Of a DNA stretch of 64,000 nucleotides, positions 44,898 through 53,547 are shown one piece after another. This stretch comes from Paractinoplanes ovalisporus. Its GTDB lineage: Bacteria; Actinomycetota; Actinomycetes; Mycobacteriales; Micromonosporaceae. The stretch covers positions 434,001 through 498,000 of the forward strand of contig NZ_JAENHP010000002.1 of NCBI RefSeq assembly GCF_016834655.1. Direction: 5' to 3'. Position 1 is the first letter of the stretch, and each line of letters starts with the position of its first letter. A program made the position numbers and the translations under genes. Below the pieces are notes generated by a model. That model worked only from the letters and a program-made list of their open reading frames with translations, did no database searches and was not told the DNA's origin.

Positions 44898-47231
44898 ATG
44901 ACCTACCCCTGCCCGCACTGCGGGACCCCGGCCTCGCCGGAGAGCGGCTGCCCCTCCTGCGGGCGTGATCCGGACCCGGACGCGATCGAGGTCGTCCGGG
45001 CCGACGCCGAGATCGCCGACCTGAACCGGCAGCTGGCCGGGGCCCGTCAGGCGGTCGCGGGACTGGAGGCGACGCTCGGGCAGGTGCTCACCCGGCGGCA
45101 TCTCGCGGTGTCGCGGGTCCGGGCGAGGCTGGCTCCGCCGGTGCCGGTCAAGGAGACCTCGACCAAAACGGTGCAGACCTCGCTGTTCCTGCTCGGTGGC
45201 ATTCTGCTGGCCGTCGCGGCGATCGTGTTCACGGCCGTGGCCTGGGACCAGTTCGGCGTCGGCGGGCGTGCCCTCGTGCTGGCCGGGCTTACCGGCGCCG
45301 CGCTCGGGGTGCCGTTCCTGGCGCTGCGCCGCCGCCTCACGGCCACGGCCGAGACCTTCGCCGCCATCGGCCTGCTGCTCCTGCTCCTCGACGGGTACGC
45401 GGCCTGGTACGTCAACCTGTTCGGTGTCGCCGACGGTTCCGCCTGGGGTTATGCGGGTGCGGTCTGCGCTGTCACGGCCGCCGTCGCCGTGGGGTACGAA
45501 CACGTCACCGGCCTGACCGGCCCGCGCTTCGCCGCCCTGCTGGTGGCCCAGCCGGTGATCCCGCTGCTGGTCGCGGTGGCCGAGCCCGGCCCGGTGGTCT
45601 GGGGCTTCGCCTTCGCCGCGGTGGCGGGCCTGAACGTCGCCGTGTTCGCCCGGGGGATGAAGAGCGCCGGCATCACGGGCAGCCTGGCCGCTTTCGCCGC
45701 AGGCGTGCTGGCCCTGATCGCCATGTTCGACACATCCGAGGTCGGCCGGGCCGTTGGCGGCGCCGCCGCCCTGGTGGTCGCCGCGCTTGTGGTGCTGGCC
45801 GGTGCTCTGGTGGCGGCCGACCGGCTCGCCCGCGAGATGGCGAGCGGTGTGCTGGTGGTGGCGCTGGCCCTTGCCGCGGGCCGGGTGACCGTGATGCTGA
45901 CCCCCGGCGGCAAGTACGCGCTGGCCGAGATCGCCGCGGTCGTTCTGGTGATCTCCGCGGTGGTCGTGGTCGTCCCGTGGGCCGGGCTGGGCGCCCGGAT
46001 CGGTGCCGCGGCCGCGATCGCCGCTCCGGCCGCGTTCGCCTTCGGCTGGACGGTCGTCGAGGCGTTCAACACGGTGCTGTCCGCCCACTTCAGCGAGGAC
46101 GTCTCCCGGGCCGGAGTGGTCCTCCCGATCGCGCTGGCCGCCCTCGGCGCGGCCGCGGTCGTCCTGCTTCCCGCCTCCTGGCGGGTCTCGGCCGGGCTCG
46201 GCACGCTCGCCCTGATCGCGCTCTCCGGCCTGCACCTGCCGTGGTGGTGCGCCCCGATCCTCGACCTCGTGGTGGTGGCCGCCGCCCTGGCCGTCGCGCT
46301 GCGCGCGGTGCGGGCCGCGATGATCACGCCGCTCGTCGTCGCCGTCGTCCTGTCCGTGCACGCGGTCGCGACCGGCCTGGCCCGTCCCGAGGTGGCCGCG
46401 GCCGTCTTCGCCGCGATCGCCGTGCTCGGCTGCGCCACCGCGGCCCTGGCCCGCGACGACCTGCGGACGGCGAGCCTGCTGGCCGGACTGCTCGCGGTCC
46501 CGTTCGCCGCCTGGTCCGGTTCGTCCGCCCTGACCGGCGAGAACCTCCCGCAGATGTTCGCCGTCCTGGCCGTCTCGGCCGCGGTCTTCTTCGTGCGGCG
46601 GACCGTGGCCGAGATCGCCGCGCACACCGGGGCGGCCCTGGCGTTGCTGCTGGCCGCGAGCGGGGCCGGCGCGAGCCCGGAGCGGGCCGCGATCGTGTTC
46701 GGGCTGTGGGGGCTGGTGCTGGCGACACGGGCGCGGCGCCGGGGCCACCTGTTCGCCGCCGTGACGGCCGAGGTCGTGGCGGGCCTGCTGGTGCTGGCCG
46801 GCAACGGTGTGACGACGCTGGAGGCGTACACGGTCCCGGCCGCCGCCGTCGCCCTGCTGGCGGGCCTGCTGTTCGGACGGAACCAGTCGAGCTGGGTCGC
46901 CTACGGGCCGGCCCTGGTGGCCGCGCTGCTGCCCAGCCTGGCCTCGGTGTTCGCCGACGACGGTCAGCACCTGCGGCGCCTGCTGCTCGGTGTGGCCGGG
47001 GTGGCGGTCGTGCTGGCCGGGGCGGCGCTGCGGCTGCGGGCGCCCGTGCTGATCGGCGGGGGAGCGCTCGTCGCGCTGGCCCTGCACGAGCTGGCCCAGT
47101 TCTGGGACCTCATCCCGCGGTGGATCCCGCTCGCCGCCGCCGGCCTGCTGCTGGTGATGATCGCGACGACGCTGGAGCGCCGCCGCCGGGATCTGCACCG
47201 ATTCCGCAACGCGATTCAGCGCATGAGCTGA
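44898..47231 (+). CDS. SCO7613-like large membrane protein with N-terminal zinc ribbon
   Basis: A 777-residue protein. The N-terminal zinc ribbon uses C5, C8, C18 and C21 (CPHCG and CPSCG). A coiled segment (about 33-70) follows, then about twenty hydrophobic helices very rich in Ala, Val and Leu to the C-terminus. It matches the actinobacterial SCO7613-type family of unknown role. ATG 44898 has AAGGA eight bases upstream, and this start gives the zinc ribbon at the very N-terminus. It is divergent from the ABC exporter. Confidence 0.83.
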   Translation: MTYPCPHCGTPASPESGCPSCGRDPDPDAIEVVRADAEIADLNRQLAGARQAVAGLEATLGQVLTRRHLAVSRVRARLAPPVPVKETSTKTVQTSLFLLGGILLAVAAIVFTAVAWDQFGVGGRALVLAGLTGAALGVPFLALRRRLTATAETFAAIGLLLLLLDGYAAWYVNLFGVADGSAWGYAGAVCAVTAAVAVGYEHVTGLTGPRFAALLVAQPVIPLLVAVAEPGPVVWGFAFAAVAGLNVAVFARGMKSAGITGSLAAFAAGVLALIAMFDTSEVGRAVGGAAALVVAALVVLAGALVAADRLAREMASGVLVVALALAAGRVTVMLTPGGKYALAEIAAVVLVISAVVVVVPWAGLGARIGAAAAIAAPAAFAFGWTVVEAFNTVLSAHFSEDVSRAGVVLPIALAALGAAAVVLLPASWRVSAGLGTLALIALSGLHLPWWCAPILDLVVVAAALAVALRAVRAAMITPLVVAVVLSVHAVATGLARPEVAAAVFAAIAVLGCATAALARDDLRTASLLAGLLAVPFAAWSGSSALTGENLPQMFAVLAVSAAVFFVRRTVAEIAAHTGAALALLLAASGAGASPERAAIVFGLWGLVLATRARRRGHLFAAVTAEVVAGLLVLAGNGVTTLEAYTVPAAAVALLAGLLFGRNQSSWVAYGPALVAALLPSLASVFADDGQHLRRLLLGVAGVAVVLAGAALRLRAPVLIGGGALVALALHELAQFWDLIPRWIPLAAAGLLLVMIATTLERRRRDLHRFRNAIQRMS

Positions 47232-47261
47232 TTCGCTGTCCTCAAGCAGCGTGACCGGGTG

Positions 47262-47302
47262 CCGATCAGTGGGGCTCAGCAGGACCAACCCCCACTGATC
47301 GG
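47262..47302 (+). promoter_or_regulatory. 13-bp perfect hairpin overlapping the GGDEF-EAL gene ribosome site
   Basis: CCGATCAGTGGGG (47262-47274) pairs perfectly with CCCCACTGATCGG (47290-47302) around a 15-base loop. The last bases of the 3' arm belong to CGGAG, the likely Shine-Dalgarno sequence eight bases before ATG 47311. In RNA it could block translation. As DNA it could be an operator, or a terminator for the gene before. Confidence 0.7.
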
Positions 47303-47310
47303 AGCCAAGG

Positions 47311-50300
47311 ATGTCGGCCAAGCGGATGCAGGCGGTCTTCGGCGCCTGGATCGTCGCCCTCACCGGCGTCTTCTATGCGCTGCCGCAGTACGCCATGTAC
47401 ACGTGGGCGACGATCGGTCTCTCGGCGGCCGGCATGGTGCTGGTCGGCATCCGGGTGCACCAGCCCTCGCGGCGGCTGCCCTGGGTGCTGCTGTCGGCCG
47501 TCGTCGCCAGCTTCACGCTCGGCGACACGACCTACAACATCCTGACCGACTTCCTGGGCATCGCGAACCCGTTCCCGTCGATGGCGGACCTGTTCTACCT
47601 GATCGTCTACCCGATGCTCGCGGGCGCGCTGCTGATCTTCATCCGGTCCCGTTCCGGCACCGACAACCGCGCCGCCCTGCTCGACGCCCTGGTGCCCACG
47701 GCCGGTCTGGGCCTGCTCTCCTGGGTCTTCCTGATCTCCCCGTACGTGCACGACACCGACCTGACGTTCATGGAGAAGATGGTCTCGGTCGGTTACCCCC
47801 TGGGTGACGTGCTGGCCCTGGCCATGTTCGCCCGGCTGCTGACCGCGGGCGGCCGCAAACCGGTCGCGCTGACCGTGCTGGTCGTCGGCGTCTCCAGCCT
47901 GCTGATCACCGACGTGATCTACGGCCTGCGGCAGCTCGCCGGCACCTGGCACGTGGGCGGTCCGGTCGACGCCGGTTGGGTGCTGTTCTACACCGCCATC
48001 GCGATGTCGGCCCTGCACCCGTCGATGCGCGAGCTGACCCTGCGCGAGCGGGTGCCGCAGAGCATCGCCGGCGGCCGCCGCCTGGCCCTGATGTCGATCG
48101 CCGCGCTCATCGCCCCGGCCGTCCTCTACATCGAGGACCTGGGCGGCGAGGTCAAGGACGCGCCGATGATAGCGACCGCGTCGGGCGTGATGTTCCTGCT
48201 CGTGATGGCCCGCGTGGCCGGCCTCATGCAGACGCAGCGCGAGACCGCGGCCCGGGAGCGCACCCTGCGCCTGACCGGCGCCGACCTGGTCGCCGCCAGC
48301 AGCGTCGTGCAGGCCGGCAGCGCCCTGCGGCAGGCCGTCGCCGAGATCATGCCCTCCGACGACTACCGCTTCTTCATGCGTGGCGTCGACGGCGACCCGG
48401 GCACCCCGACCGGTGTGATGTCGACCGGTCTGGTCTGGGTGGCCGACCTGCCGGCCGCGGTCCGGGCCGAGCTGGGCGACTACGAGTGGGCGCTGCGCGC
48501 CGAGTCGATCGCCGCCGGCCGCACCGCCGACGGCCCGTCCCGCCGGCACCAGGTCTTCCTGGCCGGACCGGACGAGGTCCTGACGTCGATCGAGCCCTCC
48601 TTCGAGGCGCTGATGGCCCAGGGCACCATGGCCGTCGAGCGCATCAACCTCACCGACGAGGTCAACCGGCGCAGCAGCGAGGACTACTTCCGCGCGCTGA
48701 TCCAGAGCGCCTCCGACGTCATCCTGATCATCGGCGACGACGAGACGATCCGGTACGCCAGCCCGTCCGCGCTGCCCGTCTTCGGGCGCACCGACCTGCT
48801 CGGCCTGCCGCTGTCCGGCCTGATCGCCGGCACCGACCACACCGAGCTGCAGCACCTGCTCGACCAGGTGCGCGACGGCCGCGGCCCCCGCGACGGCGTC
48901 GACCTGACCGCGATCTCGGGTGAGGACCTGCTCCTGCAGGTCGAGGTCACCTGCCGCGACCTGCGCGACGACCCGGCGGTCGACGGCATCGTGGTCACCG
49001 TCCGCGACGTCACCGAGCGGCGCCGTCTCGAGAACGACCTGGCCCACCAGGCGTTCCACGACGCGCTGACCGGTCTGGCCAACCGGGCCCTGTTCCAGAA
49101 CCGGCTCGAGCACGCGGCGACCTACGCCGCCGAGCGCCGGCACGAGGTAGCCGTCCTCTTCGTCGACCTCGACGACTTCAAAGAGGTGAACGACTCCCTC
49201 GGCCACGCCGCCGGCGACCAGCTGCTGACCACCGTCGGCCACCGCATCACCGAGGCCGTCGGCCCGCTGAACACCGTCGCCCGCACCGGTGGGGACGAGT
49301 TCGCCGTGCTGATCGACCACGTCAGCGGCGACGGCGAGGCCGAGCGGGTGGCGGAGCTGATCGTGGCCGTGCTCAGCCGGCCGATCGAGGTCACCGACGC
49401 CACCGGCGCCAGCCACCTGGTCAACGGCGCCGCCAGCGTCGGCCTGGCCACCAGCGCCGAGGCGGCCGGGATCAGCGAGCTGCTGCGCCGCGCCGACGTG
49501 GCCATGTACGGCGCCAAGACCGAAGGCAAGAACACCTGGCAGCGGTACCAGGACACGATGCACGAGGCGATGCTGCGCCGGCTCGAGATGCGCTCCGCGC
49601 TCAACGAGGCGGTGGCCGGCGACCAGATGCGGCTGCGGTTCCAGCCCATCGTCGACCTGCCGACCGGCGAGGTGGCCGGCCTGGAGGCCCTGGTGCGCTG
49701 GCAGCACCCGGCGCGCGGCCTGCTCGGACCCAACGAGTTCATCGAGCTCTCCGAGGAGAACGGCTCGGTCGTCGCGATCGGCGGCTGGGTGCTGCGCGAG
49801 GCGCTGCGCACCTTCGCCGAGTGGCGGCAGACCGAGGCCGGCAGCCACATGCGCTACGTCAGCGTCAACGTCTCGGCGCGGCAGTTCCGCACGCCCGGGT
49901 TCGTCGACGAGGTCCGTACGGTCATCGCCGAGACCGGCACCCGCCCGGAGTGGCTGCTGCTGGAGGTCACCGAGAGCCTGGTGCTGCACGACGCCGACCA
50001 GGTCTGGCGTGACCTGGGCGAGCTACGCGCCATGGGCGTCCGGATCGCCATCGACGACTTCGGCACCGGCTACTCGTCGCTCAGCTACCTGAGCCAGATG
50101 CCGGTGGACGTCCTGAAGATCGACAAGTCGTTCATCGACGACATCCTCGACAGCCGGCAGCAGATGGCGCTCGTCGAGACCATCGTCAACCTGGCCCGCA
50201 CGCTCGACCTGGCCGTCGTGGCCGAAGGCATCGAGCTCGACGGGCACCGGGCCGCCCTCAAAGCCATGGGCTGCTCCTACGGACAGGGCTACCTGTTCAG

Positions 50301-50367
50301 CAAGCCGATCACCTCCGACGAGTTCCAGGAATACCTGCACTCCCGCCACTCCGCGCTCTCCCTCTGA
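47311..50367 (+). CDS. Membrane GGDEF-EAL (cyclic di-GMP) protein with PAS domain
   Basis: A 1018-residue protein. About nine membrane helices cover residues 10-310, forming a possible sensory membrane domain. A poorly defined domain (about 320-440), a PAS domain (about 450-565), GGDEF (about 575-740) and EAL (about 760-1005) follow. The synthase motif GGDEF is intact at 660-664. The phosphodiesterase motif EAL is intact at 792-794, with NEFIELSEE and IDDFGTGYSS also present, so both activities are possible. It is the first gene of an operon with a PLP enzyme only 12 bases downstream. A hairpin covers its ribosome site. Confidence 0.93.
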   Translation: MSAKRMQAVFGAWIVALTGVFYALPQYAMYTWATIGLSAAGMVLVGIRVHQPSRRLPWVLLSAVVASFTLGDTTYNILTDFLGIANPFPSMADLFYLIVYPMLAGALLIFIRSRSGTDNRAALLDALVPTAGLGLLSWVFLISPYVHDTDLTFMEKMVSVGYPLGDVLALAMFARLLTAGGRKPVALTVLVVGVSSLLITDVIYGLRQLAGTWHVGGPVDAGWVLFYTAIAMSALHPSMRELTLRERVPQSIAGGRRLALMSIAALIAPAVLYIEDLGGEVKDAPMIATASGVMFLLVMARVAGLMQTQRETAARERTLRLTGADLVAASSVVQAGSALRQAVAEIMPSDDYRFFMRGVDGDPGTPTGVMSTGLVWVADLPAAVRAELGDYEWALRAESIAAGRTADGPSRRHQVFLAGPDEVLTSIEPSFEALMAQGTMAVERINLTDEVNRRSSEDYFRALIQSASDVILIIGDDETIRYASPSALPVFGRTDLLGLPLSGLIAGTDHTELQHLLDQVRDGRGPRDGVDLTAISGEDLLLQVEVTCRDLRDDPAVDGIVVTVRDVTERRRLENDLAHQAFHDALTGLANRALFQNRLEHAATYAAERRHEVAVLFVDLDDFKEVNDSLGHAAGDQLLTTVGHRITEAVGPLNTVARTGGDEFAVLIDHVSGDGEAERVAELIVAVLSRPIEVTDATGASHLVNGAASVGLATSAEAAGISELLRRADVAMYGAKTEGKNTWQRYQDTMHEAMLRRLEMRSALNEAVAGDQMRLRFQPIVDLPTGEVAGLEALVRWQHPARGLLGPNEFIELSEENGSVVAIGGWVLREALRTFAEWRQTEAGSHMRYVSVNVSARQFRTPGFVDEVRTVIAETGTRPEWLLLEVTESLVLHDADQVWRDLGELRAMGVRIAIDDFGTGYSSLSYLSQMPVDVLKIDKSFIDDILDSRQQMALVETIVNLARTLDLAVVAEGIELDGHRAALKAMGCSYGQGYLFSKPITSDEFQEYLHSRHSALSL

Positions 50368-50379
50368 AAGGAACCATGC

Positions 50380-51642
50380 ATGAACCACGCTCCCACCCCT
50401 GGTGACGGTCTCGAGTTCGTCAAGCGCGACGGACGCTGGGCCGACCTGGAGCGCCTGCGCAGCGGCAACCCGATGTACGACGCCACGATCGAGGAGGTCA
50501 AGGGCCGTCGCATCCGCGTGGGCGACCACTGGCTGGCCGACTTCGCCTCCTGCAACTACCTCGGCTTCGACCTGGAGCCCGAGATCATGGACGCGATCGC
50601 CCCCGAGGTCGCCCGCTGGGGCACCCACCCGAGCTGGTCCCGTCTGCTCGGCAACCCGGCCATCTACCCGCAGATCGAGGAGAAGCTGACCGCGCTGCTC
50701 GACGCCCCCGACACGCTGGTCTTCCCGACCATCACCCACATCCACATGTCGGTGCTGCCGATCCTGGCCGGCAAGGGCATGGTCTTCCTCGACTCGCAGG
50801 CCCACAAGACGATCTACGACGGTTCCATGTACGCCCGGGGGCTCGGCGCCACCGTGCAGCGGTTCCGCGCCAACGACCACGAGCACCTGCGCGAGCTGCT
50901 GAAGGCGGCCCCGGCCGGCGTCTCGAAGATCGTGGCGATGGACGGCGTCAACAGCATGACCGGCAACGCCCCCGACCTGAAGGCGTTCGCCGCCGTGGCC
51001 CGCGAGTACGGCGCGCTGCTCTACGTCGACGACGCCCACGGTTTCGGCGTCATCGGTGAGCGGGCGGCCAACGAGAAGAGCCCGTACGGCCTCAAGGGCA
51101 ACGCGATCGTCAAGTACTCAGGCGAGACGTACGACAACGTCGTGCTCGTCGGCGGCTTCTCCAAGTCGTACTCGTCGCTGCTGGCCTTCCTGGCCCTGCC
51201 GACCTGGCTCAAGAACCACCTCAAGGTCTCGGCGCCGCCGTACCTGTACTCGGGCCCGGCCCCCACCGCGTCGCTCGCGACCGTCATGGCCGGCCTCGAC
51301 CTCAACGAGAAGCGCGGCGACGACATCCGGGCCGACCTCTACCGCAAGACCATGAAGGTGCTCGACCACGTCCGCGGCCTGGGCGTGTTCACCCCGAACA
51401 CCGGCACCACGCCGGTGATCGAGCTGCCGCTGGCCGAGGGCGAGGACATCGACGCCGTCGGCAAGCTGCTCTGGGACCGCGGCATCTACGTGACGCTCGC
51501 CGCCTACCCGCTGGTGCCCCGCGACCAGGTCGGCTTCCGGGCCCAGGTCACCGCGGCCAACAGCGACGCCGAGCTCGACGAGCTGAACGCCGTGATCACC
51601 GAGCTCCACGCAGCCGGCAAGCTGCGCCGCGTCGAGCAGTGA
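50380..51642 (+). CDS. Alpha-oxoamine synthase-like PLP-dependent enzyme
   Basis: A 420-residue fold-type I PLP enzyme. FASCNYLGF (55-63), AHKTIYDG with H142, VDDAHGFGVIG with D217/D218 and H220, and GGFSKSYSS with the PLP lysine K262 match the AONS/KBL/SPT group, which joins an acyl-CoA to an amino acid with loss of carbon dioxide. The region THPSWSRLLGN differs from the Gly-rich GSGGSR of biotin or threonine enzymes, so another substrate is likely; relatives include CqsA-type signal synthases. There are no biotin genes nearby. Its stop overlaps an MFS transporter gene (GTGA). AAGGAA precedes the ATG. Confidence 0.82.
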   Translation: MNHAPTPGDGLEFVKRDGRWADLERLRSGNPMYDATIEEVKGRRIRVGDHWLADFASCNYLGFDLEPEIMDAIAPEVARWGTHPSWSRLLGNPAIYPQIEEKLTALLDAPDTLVFPTITHIHMSVLPILAGKGMVFLDSQAHKTIYDGSMYARGLGATVQRFRANDHEHLRELLKAAPAGVSKIVAMDGVNSMTGNAPDLKAFAAVAREYGALLYVDDAHGFGVIGERAANEKSPYGLKGNAIVKYSGETYDNVVLVGGFSKSYSSLLAFLALPTWLKNHLKVSAPPYLYSGPAPTASLATVMAGLDLNEKRGDDIRADLYRKTMKVLDHVRGLGVFTPNTGTTPVIELPLAEGEDIDAVGKLLWDRGIYVTLAAYPLVPRDQVGFRAQVTAANSDAELDELNAVITELHAAGKLRRVEQ

Positions 51643-53060
51643 TCTTCCGCGGTCCACTGGCGCCGCTCCGGCATCGCCAGTTCCGGCTCCTGTGGACCGG
51701 GATGAGCGCCTCGCTCGTGGGCGACGGGGTCCTCCTCGTCGCCCTGGCGTGGCAGGTCTACGACCTGTTCGGGACGCCCGCCGCCATGTCCGCGGTGGGC
51801 GTCGCCCTCTCCCTGCCGCAGGTGGCGACGTTGCTGTTCGGCGGCGTCATCAGCGACCGGCTCGACCCGCGCAAGGTCATGCTGTTCAGCGACCTGATCC
51901 GGCTCGCGGTGATGGCCGTCCTGGCCATGCTGAGCCTGACCGGGCAGCTGACGTCGCTGTGGCAGATCCTGGCACTGACCGCCGTCTACGGCGCCGCGGC
52001 CGGTTTCTTCGGGCCGGCGTTCGACGCGACGGTTCCCAAGCTGGTGCCGGCCGGGGACCTTGTCGCGGCCAACTCGCTCGACCAGTTCGTCCGGCCGGCC
52101 GGGGCGCAGATCTTCGGCCCGATGCTGGCCGGCGTGGTCATCGCGATCGGCGGCTCCGGCTGGGCGTTCGCGGTGGACGCGCTGACGTTCGCGCTCTCGG
52201 TCGGCTGTCTGCTGCTGATGCGGCAGCTTCCCCTGGGCGCCGACGGCGACGACGACGAGCCGGCCGAGTCGATCTGGCAGGAGATGCGCTCGGGCATCCG
52301 GTTCGTGCGCAGCCAGGTGTGGCTGTGGGGCACGTTCCTGTCGGCCACCTTCACCTATCTGCTGTTCGTCGGGCCGACCGAAGTGCTTCTTCCGTACGTG
52401 GTCAAGCACGAGCTCGGCCTGAGCGCGTCGGCGTTGAGCCTGATCCTCACCTCGGGCGGCATCGGCGCGATCGCGGCCGCCGTCACGGTCGGCTGGATCG
52501 GCATCCCCCGCCGGTTCATGTCCTACACGTACGCGGTCTGGGCCGTCGCCACCCTGGCGGTGGCCGGCTATGGCGCGGCGTCGGCGACGTGGCAGCTCGC
52601 CGCGGCCTGCGTGCTGGTCAACGGTCTGGAAGCGGCCGGGACGGTGGCGTGGGCGACGACCAAGCAGCGGTTCGTCCCCGAACACATGCTGGGCCGGGTG
52701 TCCAGCGTCGACTGGTTCGTCTCGACGGCGCTGCTGCCGCTGTCGTACGCCCTGGCGGCGCCGGTCGCCCACTGGATCGGCGTGCGGCCGACCCTGATCG
52801 GGGCCGGCCTGCTGGGCGCGGTGGTGACGATCGGGTTCCTGTTCCTGCCCGGCATGCGCCGTCTGGAGGAGAACGCGATGTACGAGCCGCGGCACATGTC
52901 GTCCGACGAGCCGGATGCGGCGCCGGCCCCTTATGAGCCGCGGCACCTGGTCTACATCGAGCACCCCGTCGCCGCGGCTGCTCCGACTTCTCCGGCTGCT
53001 CCGGTTGCTCCGGCTGCTTCGGCTGCTCCGGCTGACGAACGAGAGGCGGTGCCGGTATGA
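51639..53060 (+). CDS. MFS transporter (Enterobactin exporter-like) with repeat-rich tail
   Basis: A 473-residue, 10-12 helix major facilitator protein. The opening LRHRQFRLLWTGMSASLVGDG and the loop SDRLDPRKVM are typical of EntS/MefA-type exporters. The cytoplasmic tail after about residue 405 repeats YEPRH and ends in an Ala/Pro run with GCT and CCG codons. The start overlaps the PLP enzyme gene and the stop overlaps the NTF2-like gene by four bases each. It could export the product of the PLP enzyme (inference). Confidence 0.87.
   Translation: MIFRGPLAPLRHRQFRLLWTGMSASLVGDGVLLVALAWQVYDLFGTPAAMSAVGVALSLPQVATLLFGGVISDRLDPRKVMLFSDLIRLAVMAVLAMLSLTGQLTSLWQILALTAVYGAAAGFFGPAFDATVPKLVPAGDLVAANSLDQFVRPAGAQIFGPMLAGVVIAIGGSGWAFAVDALTFALSVGCLLLMRQLPLGADGDDDEPAESIWQEMRSGIRFVRSQVWLWGTFLSATFTYLLFVGPTEVLLPYVVKHELGLSASALSLILTSGGIGAIAAAVTVGWIGIPRRFMSYTYAVWAVATLAVAGYGAASATWQLAAACVLVNGLEAAGTVAWATTKQRFVPEHMLGRVSSVDWFVSTALLPLSYALAAPVAHWIGVRPTLIGAGLLGAVVTIGFLFLPGMRRLEENAMYEPRHMSSDEPDAAPAPYEPRHLVYIEHPVAAAAPTSPAAPVAPAASAAPADEREAVPV
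52976..53034 (+). repeat. GCTGCTCCG-type repeats in the MFS gene tail
   Basis: Six- to twelve-base units (GCTGCTCCG, GTTGCTCCG, GCTGCTTCG) encode an Ala/Pro tract. The frequent T in third codon position departs from the strong G/C preference around it. Confidence 0.75.
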
Positions 53061-53443
53061 CGACTGGACCGGCCCAGGCCGTACGGGACCTGAGCGAGGC
53101 CTTCGCGGCGCGCGACCTGAACGCGGCGCTGGCCTGTTTCGCCCCCGGCGACGACATCGGCTACACCGGCTCGGAACTCACCGAGTCGGCCACCGGCCGC
53201 GCCGCCCTGACCGCCCTGCTCGGCGAGGTCTTCCTGCGCCCCGAGGCGTACGCGTGGCAGACCCGCTACGTCACGGTCCACGAGCACGGCGACCGGGCGT
53301 ACGTCTTCGCCGAAGCTCTCGGTTCCGCCCGCCCCGACGGCGGCGCCGAGGAGAACTTCCCCTACCGGGTGTCGGGCCTGGTGGAGCAGGTGGAGGGCCG
53401 CTGGCTCTGGCGTCACTGCCAGGGCAGCGAACCTTCCACCTGA
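53057..53443 (+). CDS. NTF2/SnoaL-like protein
   Basis: A 128-residue single-domain protein of the NTF2-like fold (AVRDLSEAFAARDLNAALACF near the start, then WLWRHCQGSEP at the end). Such proteins act as small cyclases, isomerases, or oxidoreductase-like helpers in biosynthetic clusters, or as ligand-binding proteins. It is the last gene of the GGDEF-EAL operon, with its ATG overlapping the MFS stop (ATGA), and is followed by a terminator hairpin. Function in this operon is unknown. Confidence 0.82.
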   Translation: MTTGPAQAVRDLSEAFAARDLNAALACFAPGDDIGYTGSELTESATGRAALTALLGEVFLRPEAYAWQTRYVTVHEHGDRAYVFAEALGSARPDGGAEENFPYRVSGLVEQVEGRWLWRHCQGSEPST

Positions 53444-53474
53444 GACCCGGCACCCCGGGGGCGGGGACGGGGGA

Positions 53475-53506
53475 ACCGGGCGGCGAGGGCAACCTCGCCG
53501 CCCGGT
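53475..53506. terminator. Bidirectional terminator-like hairpin
   Basis: ACCGGGCGGCGAGG (53475-53488) pairs perfectly with CCTCGCCGCCCGGT (53493-53506) around GCAA, between the ends of two convergent genes. There is no T-run on either side. Confidence 0.75.
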
Positions 53507-53547
53507 CGCGGGCCTTCGCCGCCCGCTTTCGTGTCCTCGCCGGCGGG

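Noticed and set aside
47262-47302. Cyclic di-GMP (GEMM) riboswitch
   Set aside because: The element is a simple hairpin and lacks the conserved GEMM junction and tetraloop-receptor sequences.
47266-49989. A 907-codon open frame antisense to the GGDEF-EAL gene
   Set aside because: It mirrors intact GGDEF and EAL motifs, has no ribosome site, and has no family resemblance.
50380-51642. Biotin synthesis gene bioF
   Set aside because: No other biotin genes are present, and the substrate-side segment THPSWSRLLGN differs from the BioF pattern.
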